DNA from: Sarcomyxa edulis
Taxonomy: Eukaryota; Basidiomycota; Agaricomycetes; Agaricales; Mycenaceae
Length of the DNA stretch: 64,000 nt
NCBI GenBank assembly: GCA_009761415.1
Contig: QUOL01000006.1
Coordinates: forward strand, 620,001 to 684,000
Direction: 5' to 3'
Shown piece after piece: positions 33,801 through 43,952 of the stretch (positions are counted from its first letter, which is position 1; each line of letters opens with the position of its first letter). Under the pieces are notes generated by a model, which made no database searches, was not told the DNA's origin, and saw nothing but the letters and a program-made list of their open reading frames with translations. Made by a program: the position numbers and the translations under genes.

Positions 33801-34478
33801 GTACGTACGCCCTTGCGTATATACTTTCCTTCACTCAAACTGAACAAACTAACTGAACTAATGGAACTTGAAATGGGTATGTCACGCAGATCGAGTTGGT
33901 AGACTTTGGCGCGACCCGCGAATACTCGAAATCGTTCATGGATAACTGGCTTCGGCTTCTGCAAGCTGCTGCGTCGGAAGATCGAGATGCGTGTGTTGAG
34001 TGGAGTTTGAAGTTGGGGTATTTGACTGGGGAGGAGAATGAGGTGCGTCCCCAGCTATTCTCTTCTTTACACCTTCTATCTAAATGCCAACTGCAACCGC
34101 TAACTACTGCCCACCCCGCAGATAATGCTCAACGCACACATCACCTCCATGATCCTCCTCGCCGCTCCCTTCAAAGCATCCACCCCACAACCCTTCTCCT
34201 TCGGTCCAGGATCTGCTTGGTCAGATATAACTGCGCAAATAAGGGCACAGATACCTGTTATGTTGAGTCATAGGCTCACACCGCCGCCGAGGGAGACGTA
34301 TAGTCTCAATAGGTGCGTCCCTACCGACTACCTTTTGCCTTTTGTGCTTGTTGCTAATAGTAACTGGGTTTGTTGCAGGAAATTGAGTGGGGCGTTCCTG
34401 TTAGCTTCTAGGCTTGGTGCTACGGTTGATACGAAGGCGTTGTGGGATAAAGTCGTTGACAAGTACCAGTTCGACTGA
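30879..34478 (+). CDS. COQ8: COQ8/ADCK (UbiB family) atypical kinase-like protein of coenzyme Q synthesis
   Basis: About eleven exons. A Pro/Ser/Asp-rich variable leader (30879-31740) is followed by the family core: [20 protein letters not shown], then the KxGQ motif in [41 protein letters not shown] (A-rich nucleotide loop), [53 protein letters not shown] (DFG), [15 protein letters not shown], and the end [12 protein letters not shown] at 34476. Coq8 is a matrix-side inner-membrane ATPase/kinase that supports the CoQ synthome. Oddities: a one-base loss of frame at a C6 run (32690-32695), a 480-base repetitive intron (32197-32676), an inserted Ser/Pro loop after IGQVH, and a G-rich tract (33300-33490) probably removed as an intron ending at the TTAG before GCGGCGATGAACGG. 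Introns at 31296, 31455, 31572, 31805, 33625, 33801, 34043 and 34313 are clear. Confidence 0.88.
31973..32053 (+). repeat. 18-bp tandem repeat in COQ8 exon (FPTSST x4)
   Basis: Four near-perfect units of TTCCCCACCTCTTCCACC encode Phe-Pro-Thr-Ser-Ser-Thr repeats between the GRLFHYG block and the KxGQ motif. The frame is kept. Confidence 0.9.
32197..32676 (+). repeat. Long COQ8 intron made of degenerate tandem repeats
   Basis: The interval between the KxGQ exon and the next exon is about 480 bases against 50-80 for its neighbours. It is built of degenerate units sharing GATTCATTCATGTGGGG and GTCGCTCGCAG cores, with a poly-G run at 32297-32308. Confidence 0.75.
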
Positions 34479-34649
34479 CCATAGCTAGTAGTTAGTTAAT
34501 AATAGTTGTGATGATGCACCGGGCCGGCCGGAGTTCCGTCGCGGGTTATCTATCTACTGTGACTCGATCTCAAAACAAAACTTTTATCAAGTCAAAGCTA
34601 TCTCCCTTATAACTAAGCTTTCCTTATAAACCACTGACTACTTGCCTGC

Positions 34650-37009
34650 ATGTCAACAACAACATCAAGACGCGGGTCCATGTCCCCAGGGTTTGTTATC
34701 CATTTCCTATATCATCACAACCCGTCTAACGTCAAATCACTTCTCACATCCTCTTTCTACTTCCACTTCCAGCGATTCGAGACCTAAAGTCGTCCTAACG
34801 CGATATCTAGGAGAAGAAGTCCATGAGCTGCTCAAGTTGTTGGAGAGGGCTGATCTCGAGGTGGGTATCAATCATCTCCAGTACTAAACGAATACTGGTA
34901 CTGAATGAAACTGAACTGATATCGATGTTATGGGGATTGCAAGGTCGTGGTATCGCCCAAAGATGGCCCGTGTGATCGTGACTGGTTATTGAAGAACGTC
35001 CCAGGTGCTGTTGGGATTATCGTTATGATGACGGAGAAGGTGTGTTCCAGTCTAGTATGTTCTCGTCGCCTATCTGACAACCTCCCGTAGGTAGATCGCG
35101 AACTCATAGACGCAGGTACGCTCCGAAACCCCACTCTCCAATATCAACGCCCCTACTCACCTCAACACAAAAACCAGCCGGTCCAAGCCTCTGCATAGTC
35201 TCAACAATGTCCGTCGGATACGGTGCGTCCTCACACCACTTTTTCAATTCTTTTCGACCTAGCCCCTAAACACAACATACCAAACCGATATACGGAACCA
35301 CTGAACACTGAACACCGAACACCGATAGACCACATCGACACCTCCCTCCTCGCCAAACGCGGTATCAAAGTAGGATACACGCCTGATGTACTCACTGACG
35401 CAGGTACGCATGCGTTCCCGTTCCCATTTCGTGTCCCCATTTCTATTTCGCGTCCCCTTCTCGTGTCCCCATTTCTATTCTGCGTCCCCCGAAGCATGTG
35501 CATGAAGTGGTAACATGTAACGAATTGCTAACCCATGCCCATGTACAGTCGCCGACCTATCCATCATGCTCGCACTAATGGCAGGCCGGAACGCGGGGGA
35601 AACGTTGACGTTAGTTAAAGATGGACAGGTTAGTCCCGGTTTTAGTTGCAGTTTTAGTTTTAGTTTTAGTTTTAGTTCTCCTATTCCCTTGCCTTCCCCA
35701 CCTCCCTTCCCTTCCCTACCCCCTTCCCTACCCCACCTCCCTCCTTCCCCTCTCTTCCTCCTCCTTCCCCTCCCATCACCCCCCATCCTTCTCCATAACC
35801 TCACAAATTCTAACCTCCCACCTTTCTCCCCCTCGCTATTACCACAATGGATGCTAGTGGCCAAACTTCACATGGTCCCCCTTCGGATTCTGCGGTCCCC
35901 AATTCAGCGCCCCTCCCTCTCCATACACCCCTTCCCCTTCTTCCTCCTCCACCTCCCCCTCCTCCACCCCCTCCCCCTCCCCTTCCTCAGCCCCCTCCTC
36001 CCCTTCCTCACAACAACAACAACAACGCCCACCCTCCCCCTCCCCCCCCTCCTCCCCCCCCCCTCCCAAGCCCAACAACCCCAACCCCAAGCACAACGCC
36101 AACAACGAACAGTAGGCTTCCTCGGATTCGGCCGAATCGCACAAGCCGTTCTGGCAAGGACGATCCCGTTTGGGTTTACCCGGTGTGTGTATACTGGGAA
36201 TCCGAGGCATGGGCCTAAGGAGTCTAGTACCGATGCTAGCCCCGATGGTGCCAACCCCGATGCAGGTGCCAACCCCGATGCAGGTGCCAGTGCCGATAGT
36301 GCGAGTGCCAGTGAAAACCCCACACCCGCACCCACCCCCACCCCACTCGAACTGTCAATCCTCTCCAAACACCCAACCCTCACATCCCTAACACGCGTCC
36401 CCCTCCCCACTCTAGCACGCGAATCCGACGTCCTCTTCATCCTCGCACCCGGTCCCAGCCCCTTCCGCACCACAAACATCAACGAAGGCCTATATCACAT
36501 CATCAACTCCTCCTTCCTCCGCCAAATGAAACCAACAAGCGTCCTCGTGAACACCTCCCGGGGATCGTTAGTCGATTCGGAGGCGTTGGGTAGGGCGGTG
36601 CGGGAGAGGTGGATTTGGGGTGCGGGGGTTGATGTTGTTGAGGGGGAGCCGGGGGTTGGGGGGGGGCATGTGCTTGTTAGGGAGCCGCAGTGAGTTTTTG
36701 AGTTTTCTTTTTGGGGGTTTTTGTGTTGTGTCTTTTTGGATGGATGGAGTGGTCCTGCATCTCTTTTCGGATGCCGTGTTCCTGCATTCTTTCTATGGCG
36801 TATTGCTGCATCTTTTTCGTGTTCCTACATCTCGAATCCACACCAATAACTAACTGCCTTTCCTCCTTCACAGATGCGTAGTCCTCCCCCACCTAGGAAG
36901 CGCCACCCTCGAAACCCGATCGGCGATGGCGACGATGGCTGCTAATAATCTTTTGGCGGGGTTGTTTGGGGAGCGTATGCCGGCTGAGTTGGATTTGGAG
37001 TTGGTTTGA
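34650..37009 (+). CDS. D-isomer 2-hydroxyacid dehydrogenase (glyoxylate/hydroxypyruvate reductase type)
   Basis: Ten exons: 34650-34690, 34773-34860, 34944-35039, 35091-35115, 35178-35222, 35329-35403, 35549-35628, 35858-35894, 36113-36689, 36874-37009; 324 residues in phase. It begins [18 protein letters not shown]. It has the substrate-domain signature [20 protein letters not shown] and [20 protein letters not shown], and [12 protein letters not shown] typical of the GRHPR branch. The NAD(P)-binding loop is [12 protein letters not shown], with the catalytic set Arg in [10 protein letters not shown], Glu in DVVEGEP and His in LPHLGSAT. The enzyme reduces glyoxylate or hydroxypyruvate with NAD(P)H. 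A Pro/Ala/Asp-rich insertion ([11 protein letters not shown] repeats) lies in the nucleotide domain. One intron (35895-36112) is an extreme C-rich tract with a weak GTCCCC donor. The last exon is followed by two further copies of itself. Confidence 0.87.
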
Positions 37010-37223
37010 CTTTCGAAACCCGATCGGCGATGGCGACGATGGCTGCTAATAATCTTTTGGCGGGGTTGTTTGGGGAGCGTATGCCGGCGGAGTTGGATTT
37101 GGGTTTGGTTTGACTTTCGAAACCCGATCGGCGATGGCGACGATGGCTGCTAATAATCTTTTGGCGGGGTTGTTTGGGGAGCGTATGCCGGCTGAGTTGG
37201 ATTTGGAGTTGGAGTTGGTTTGA
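36911..37223 (+). repeat. Three tandem copies of the dehydrogenase C-terminal coding segment
   Basis: Units start at 36911, 37015 and 37119 (period 104 bases) with GAAACCCGATCGGCGATGGC. Each encodes [20 protein letters not shown]...ELDL and its own TGA (37007, 37111, 37221). Only the first is attached to the gene. Units differ by a few substitutions and a 6-base gain in the third. Confidence 0.95.
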
Positions 37224-37700
37224 TTTGGGGTTGGGGTTGGGGTTGGGGGGGAGTGAGGGTGGGGGTGGGGGGAGGTGGCGTGAATGTTGAATGGTTGAAT
37301 GTTGAATATTGAATATTGAATGAATGTATCGGGAGGGATTGTATCTTATCGAGGAGGAGTGTAAGTACATACAGACCGAGGAATATCTCACTTGTATAGG
37401 TATAGATCTAGACGGCGGTGTACCAGAATCTGTGTTCCGTTACTGTGATTATGGAGGAATTTTGTGTTCCGTTACTGGTGGAGGACGGTAATCGCATGCA
37501 TTGCAAATCATCTATCATCTACTTGTCTTGTCAGGAAGGAAACGAAACGAAGATTACAATGAATGGAGAAGTAGGGTAGGTTAGCGTTGAAGCTAGTGAG
37601 TATATATGTGTTGCCCACAACACGTAAGTCCCCAAAACGCGTAGGTGAGTATGTAGGTGAGTGAGTAAGTGACTGATGAGAGTCTAGATGTCGTGAAATA
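37224..37700. other. Intergenic between convergent genes
   Basis: GGGGTT-type repeats at 37225-37275 and GAATATTGAAT repeats near 37290-37325 continue from the triplication; otherwise the 3' region of OPI3. No gene seen. Confidence 0.5.
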
Positions 37701-39068
37701 TCATATCTCCTTGTCCTTCTTCGCTGCTGCATTAGCAGCGGCTCGGTTGGCGTATATCATATCCGTGAAGGGTCTATAATATCATTTCAGGGGAGTCAGA
37801 ACGTCGGGATTCGGAAACGAAGAGAGAGAGAGTGGGGAGAGAGAGGAAGAGGAGGAGAGAGGGAGAGAGAGAAAGAGAGGAACATAGAGAGTAACAGAGA
37901 AGAGCAGAGGGAGGAACAGAGGAACAGAGGAAGAAAGGAAAAGAGAAACAGACTCACCCCTCGAACCGCAACGCAACGACGTACACGATGTACACGTATA
38001 CCGTTATGATGAGACCAGCGGGTCGTTCGTACCTTATAATTACGTGCACCCAGGTGTTGTTAGTCAGTTTGCGTTTTTCAAACCGAGGGCAAGAGTTATT
38101 TCAAAAGATGACAAGAGAACAAGAGGACGGGAAGGGAAGGGAAGGGAAGGAAGGGGAAGGGAAGGGAAGGAATGGGAGGGAAGGGAAGGAATGGGAGGGA
38201 AGGGAAGGGAAGGATGGGATGGGATGGGAGGGAAGGGAAGGGAGGGAAGGGAAGGGAGGGAAGGGAAGGGAGGGAAGAAGGGGCTCACCAAAGCGCACCA
38301 GCGGTGAAACACATCGTACTCCCGACGTACATCGGGTCTCGGAGGACGTTAAATGGGAACCTACATTCAGCCCTTCGTAAGTACAACAAACAGAAATGGG
38401 TTTTGAGAAGTTATTTACCCCTCAACACGCCCATCCATCAAAATCCCAAAATAATCCCCCAAGAACGTCCCCGTGATCCCTAATGCCCAGGTTGACGTGA
38501 TCACGAAGGTTTGCCCCACTATGAAGAGGAGGGCGGGGATGAGTGTTGCGAGTGGGGGTGGGAGGATGGGGAGGTGGGGTTGGGAGGATAGGGCGTGGTG
38601 GTATCTATCCATATGCGGGAAAACATGGAGAAGTCAGTGCATTGAGGAGGGAGGGAGGGTGGAGAGATGGGAGAGAGTGGGGATGGAGAGTGGAGAGGTG
38701 GAAGAGGGTTGGGTGGAAAGAACAACGCGTGCGTATGTACGTACAAAGAATCCCGTAGAATCCCAAACGAAAAAATGAGGACAGCAAGGAAGTAACATCC
38801 ATAACGGGGGTTTCCGCCAAAGAGACGCGTTATTGTTTTGTTTCTGTATTCTGCATATGCATTCCAGTAGTCAAGTCAAGTAATCAGTACTCAGTGAGTC
38901 TCAGTTTGGATAGGATAGGATGGTAGGATAGGAAAGGATGAGTAGGATAGCACGAGACTGACCATTCCGCGCGACGATATTCCATACTGTGGGGTTGAAT
39001 GTGATGGCGAGGAGGGAGAGGTATAGGGAGGGCTTGGAGGTGTCTAGGAGGGAGGAGAACGTGCTCAT
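37701..39068 (-). CDS. OPI3: Phosphatidyl-N-methylethanolamine N-methyltransferase
   Basis: Six exons (39068-38963, 38850-38745, 38604-38419, 38360-38289, 38032-37958, 37773-37701) give 205 residues, the same size as yeast Opi3. Hallmarks: SLYLSLLAITFNPTVWNIVA, EYRNKTITRLFGG, LGITGTFLGDYFGILMDGRV (SAM-binding region), FPFNVLRDPMYVGSTMCF, the membrane segment LIITVYVYIVYVVALRFEGP, and the C-terminal KKDKEI, a KKXX-like ER-retrieval ending. The enzyme does the last two methylations from phosphatidylethanolamine to phosphatidylcholine in the ER membrane. The intron 38288-38033 carries a GGGAA microsatellite. An alternative upstream ATG in a separate exon (near 39145) is possible but not needed. 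Confidence 0.9.
38126..38277. repeat. GGGAA/GGGAGG microsatellite in an OPI3 intron
   Basis: About 150 bases of imperfect GGGAAGGGAAGG and GGATGGGATG units, strictly purine on the plus strand apart from the ATG spacers. It lies wholly inside an intron. Confidence 0.9.
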
Positions 39069-39595
39069 GATGGTGGTGAACTTTGCCTGCAAATGGGGAT
39101 CAACAAAAGTTGGAGTCACGGTCGCGTGCCAGATGGAAGCCGGCATACCCCGTTCTTCGGACCGACCTCCGACCTCCAGTCCTCGTTGTCGACCGTCGAG
39201 TCTTGGTCTCATCTCGTCTCATGGAAAACTTTGCACTGAACTATGCAGCCATTGCTGTGGCTGATAGACTCACTGGACTGCCTGCTTCTTCTGTACTGGC
39301 AGCTGTGCCAGAGTTCTAGTTCTCGAACTTCCTTTCAATCCGTACGTTGACCCTGACAGCCTGAGCGCACTGATTGCACAGGTCTGTTGTCTGGCTCCCA
39401 GTCCAGTGCGCCAGTGCCAGTGCGCTGCTGAGCGCTAATAGTAATCACAGCCTCCAAATCGAATCCGTGAGTGGCTTTAATGACTATTTAGGACACACTC
39501 AAGCGCCCGAACCACAACCACCCACATAAGTATTCCTTCTCCTGCGGTTCAATCACATCATATCATATGCATATGTGGTCTGAGTTTGTCCTGTT
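39069..39595. other. Divergent promoter region between OPI3 and the RhoGEF-kinase gene
   Basis: Head-to-head spacing of about 530 bases. A plus-strand frame at 39083-39319 has no recognised motif and could not be joined in phase to the downstream gene with confidence. Confidence 0.4.
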
Positions 39596-42500
39596 ATGAA
39601 ATCCCTCGACGCACCAAAGGCGCCATCGGACCAACTATGTCTCGAATGCACGCGGACCCTCGCGCGGTTGGCTTTGATACCGGAGTTTGAGCCTTGGCTT
39701 CGTTTGGAGGACGCCCCGACGATAGACACTGGCGGAAATGGGAACGGCAATAGAAACGGAAACGAGGCGGCCTTTCACACTCTTTGGAACGTCTTCTCAC
39801 TGGGGGCACCTCTATGCACACTCCTTGATCTACTTGGGACGCCGGCGGCCCATAAACACTATGCTCCAATTGCAATCGATCAACCTGGGTGTGACCTCAC
39901 TGGCAACAACATCAACATCGCGTTGAACGATCGAAAGAAGTTCGTCACGAGCTTCATCCAGAGGGTGAACCTCCTCGAAGTCCAACAACGACTTCCATAC
40001 GGAGAGGTTATCCGACCAGACGATCTGTTTAATGGATCTACCTCTGGGTTCTTAAAAGTGCTGCCCGACTCGTCATTCATATTCTGGTTGAAACTCGTTG
40101 TTCTCATCCATGATTTCTGGTTCTTTCATAGGTCGTTCGGACTGTCGGGAGGGTTCTTAAGGCTCTGCAAGAAACGTATCCTGGACTCTTCGTCTTGCCT
40201 AATGGCTCGGAAATCAGACGACGGGAGCTCGTTGAAGAACTTGTGCATAGTGAACGGGCGCATCTGAATACTCTCAAAGTCATAGCGGTGCGTGTCACAG
40301 TCTCGTAACTCGTCCCGTGTGCATCATAGAGTTACCATTCATCGCATTGCACTGGTATTACCCATCCCAGAACTCAGGAATAATCCTCAGCGAAGGATTA
40401 AACACCAAAGAAGCCTGTCTCGAATGTTTCCTCGTCAATTGTACCCGCCTCCTCCATTATCACAACGATATTCTCGGGTATCTGGAAGATGCCGTCTTAC
40501 AGCCACTGCATGAAGACTGGTTTAGTATATTTGCTTTCAATGTATTGTATCTCATCAGTTCGCTTCATTGTGTCTACCTACCTCTCATGGCATGGATCCT
40601 CTTTTTATTACAGGACGATAAGACGTCGAACAGCGCTGTCGGCGCTTACAAATCGTATTGCGCCAATTACCTCCCGTTATCTCAGTTTCTCGAAAGTGCA
40701 ATGCATGATATTGATGTACGTTCTCGTTCGCGAGCTTTTTTGTCTCTTCCGAACTTACTAGTGCTTACCCGACCCTCCTTTTTCTTCGCAGACCACTCTC
40801 ATTCCGCATGTACACGCCCTTCTGGATTTCTTTCCCGTGATTCTCTATCGCATATCCGACTATAAAGATCTCCTCCAGGTTTGCCTTCTTTTACACCAAT
40901 ACTCTCACTCTCACTCTTGATCTCCTTCTAAACCAATTCCTTCCTAGTCCATCCTAGACGTAACCCTCCCAACAGACTCCCCAACCTACGACACCCTCTG
41001 CACCTCCCTCTCCAAAATGCTCGCCATCTCCGAAACAATCGACGAAGTCGGCCTCCAAGTACGCACCATGTACTCCACCCGACTCCTCAAAGCACGGGCG
41101 TACATATGGGACGCATCGGATCCAGGGGATTTTGGGACGTTGTTACTGGATGATTGTTTGATGGTGGATGTTTCGGGGATGGAGTATTGTGTGTTTTTGT
41201 TTGAGGGGGTGTTTTTGTGTTGTTTGGAGGGGATTGGTATGGATGGGGGTGGGGGAGTTGGAGTTGGGGAGGGTGAGGGTGAGAAACGACTTGGAGGGGA
41301 GTTGGAGGGAACGACAACGCAGTATCCGATACATCCATGGGAGCTGGGTGTGGCGTTACGACAACGGACTACGCCGTTGAATATGGTTAATGCTATACCG
41401 ACGACGAGTCTTCGGTCCATTCGTTTTGTTGATCGGGGTGAGTTCTCTACGTCCACTCATCCAATTCAGCCTTCATTGAAGACACATAATCGATATTTTT
41501 CTCTCAGCATCTTTCGAAATCGAATGGTTCGACGAAAACCACACTCATTCACTTATATTCTATGCTTTCACCACACCTCAGTATGCTCAGTGGTGTTCAA
41601 TCTTACGCTCATGTTTTCCATCAATATGCAATCCTTCCATACCCTTCTTTTCCGCGAGCCCAAAAATTGACAATTCTTATACTAATTCTGACGATGACGA
41701 AGAAGGGGATTCACTACTGTTTTCAGGTAGGAGTGCTATTACTATGCACACACATGCGAATGTTCACTGCTCATGTCCCTCTTGTTATGTAGAGGATGAA
41801 GATCTAGGAGGCCGCAGGCGATCGCATCCTAAACCCTGGAGCCTCGTCGCTCGTAAAGGACCACACTCCGATTCTTCCTCTATGGTTCTGGTTCTACAGG
41901 ACCGACCAAGTGATTCCGGACTCGGATCCCCGCTCAGCCCGGGCCTCCTACCTTCTCTGTTCCACGATACTTATTCATATTCTTTACCGCGGACTCCCCC
42001 CCGGACCGCCCTATCTATCGAAACGACTCTGTCGTTGTCGCGGAACCAGAGTCCTGCGAGAGATGCGGTGATGTGGAACGGTATGCCACCGACGCCGCCG
42101 CCTGATTCGATTATGGAGAGTGAGTTGATTCGATTCTTGTATGGATGGACGAGACTGATCATTTATCTAGCTATTGACATTCTTGAGTCTGATATTCTTC
42201 TTGACTTGACTGGTAAAGTAGTCAAAGAGGGATATTATGCAGTTGCCCATGGAGGGTTCTCGGATGTTTGGAAGGCGCTTTGGCATAGAGGCAACCCAGG
42301 ATCTGAGGTTTGTCTTGTCTTCCACTCTCTGTAATGAATCATCTACCAACGATTTAGGGATCTCAGATTGTCGTGCCCGTCGCTGTGAAGGTTCTTCGAT
42401 CTCGTATCGAAGACCCAGAGGTCGAACAGAAAATGACAAAGGTCTGGAGATCAAACCGTCACTCACATCATCCGACTCTAACAATCCCTCTATTACTATT

Positions 42501-43461
42501 AGCGTCTGCACCGAGAATTAGACGTTTGGAAACGACTATCGCATCCCAACATCGTACCTCTCTGCGGAACCGTCTCCGATTTCGGTCCATACACGGCCAT
42601 GGTGTGTCCTTGGTTCGAGAACGGGAGCGTCAGTAAATATATGGATAAATCCGGAGACTTGTTATCCGTGACTGATCGTCTGAAACTTGTGCGTCCAGTT
42701 TCGTTCGAATGCTATAGACGATTTATACTCAAATTGGCATCACCTCAGCTAATAGAAGTAGCAACGGGTTTGGAATACTGTTCGTTTGTCCTCAAACTCT
42801 CTAGCTGTATTTCACTGACAACGCTTCCCAGTGCACTCCTTTGACATTATTCACGGTGATTTGACTGGTGTGAGTGGAGTCAAGCTTCACACAATATGTC
42901 AAAGCTCAATTCGTTTCTTCTTGTTTGTTGTAGTCCAATATCCTCATCAACGATAAAGGAGAGGCCGCACTATGCGACTTTGGATTATCCAGCATCGTAG
43001 CAGAATTCCAAGGCACTTCCGTTCCGTCGAGCATCGGCGGTGCTGTACGATGGGCTGCATCGGAGCTGTATCGTCTCCAAGATTCATTCGAATCTGATGA
43101 GCACTACATCGCTCCGGTGCTCAGCAAACGCAGCGATATATATTCTTATGGCAGCGTCATGCTCGAGGTGCGTTATCATATTGCAGAATCTGCTCATTGA
43201 GATCTCATGAGGTGGCATCAGATCCTTTCGGGTCGTATCCCATACCATTATTTCCCTAATGACGCTCGCGTTGTTATAGAGATACACAAGGGAAACAAAC
43301 CTCGCAGACCCGCTGCATGTTTTGTAGAAGACTCGCACTGGGATTTCATCCAGCGTTGTTGGGCGGAAGATCCTTCAGATAGGCCTCTCATTGAGCAAGT
43401 TCTTCGATCTGTTCAGGGTCTCCACAGGGCGAGTTTGGAGTTTAGGCGACACAGTGCTTGA
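39596..43461 (+). CDS. CDC24-like RhoGEF fused to a protein kinase domain
   Basis: Fifteen exons: 39596-40057, 40132-40287, 40371-40541, 40614-40715, 40792-40878, 40948-41437, 41508-41726, 41793-42119, 42171-42307, 42358-42441, 42503-42688, 42749-42779, 42832-42869, 42934-43167, 43222-43461. Phases agree at every join, giving 987 residues. Residues about 10-170: CDC24-type calponin-homology region (LALIPEFEPWL, LWNVFSLGAPLCTLLDLL, GFLKVVRTVGRVLKAL). From about 185: DH domain (RELVEELVHSERAHLNTLKV ... YKSYCANYLPLSQFL ... LLDFFPVILYRISDYKDLLQ). PH region about 360-560 with a Gly/Glu insertion, ending in FTTPQYAQWCSIL. Ser/Pro linker 563-690. Kinase 690-980: AHGGFSDVWKA loop, Lys728 (VAVK), His-Gly-Asp825-827, Asn832, DFG 845-847, SDIYSYG, SDRP. 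A Cdc42/Rho activator joined to a TKL-like kinase replaces the usual PB1 end. Confidence 0.82.
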
Positions 43462-43952
43462 GGCCTTGAATCCTCGTTGTGTGTATTCGTACTGATGATT
43501 GTGGACCGTCCGTCCTATCTCATCTCATTCTTTCTACGAATTGAGAAGTTTATTGCTTTTTTTGCAGTCAGTATAACCCTCGTGGCTAGGCTGATAAAGG
43601 GCGTCGATTTTCCTTTGAACGCAGTTAGAACGGCGATTACGTCTATGGTAATATGACCAGCAGCACCCAACCTACTTCTGCTACTGACGACACCCACATC
43701 ATGGTCGAGATAATGCTGCATTCATTCCAGGCCCAGGATCTATCGCAACAGACGGAGAACTGCTAATGTCACCCACATGCAAATTCCTGAGAGGTCGTGT
43801 TTATTAGAAGGCAAGGATTCAGAAGACATCGAAGCCACTGGTGGACATAGATGGGACTTATAATAGGAACTCAAACGGACAACTTCCAATTCATCTATTT
43901 CGTAGCTACGGCAGAAAACAGGAAGACACATACATTATCAACGGTGTCCAAA
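43462..43952. other. Intergenic between convergent genes
   Basis: 3' regions of the RhoGEF-kinase (plus) and MFS copy 2 (minus). No gene seen. Confidence 0.5.

Noticed and set aside
35647..36110. Long poly-proline/serine frames in the C-rich DNA
   Set aside because: They arise in any frame of a C/T tract; the conserved dehydrogenase exons on both sides are explained better by introns.
38044..38380. Gly/Lys/Glu-rich and Ser/Pro-rich frames over the GGGAA microsatellite
   Set aside because: Translation of a simple repeat inside an OPI3 intron.
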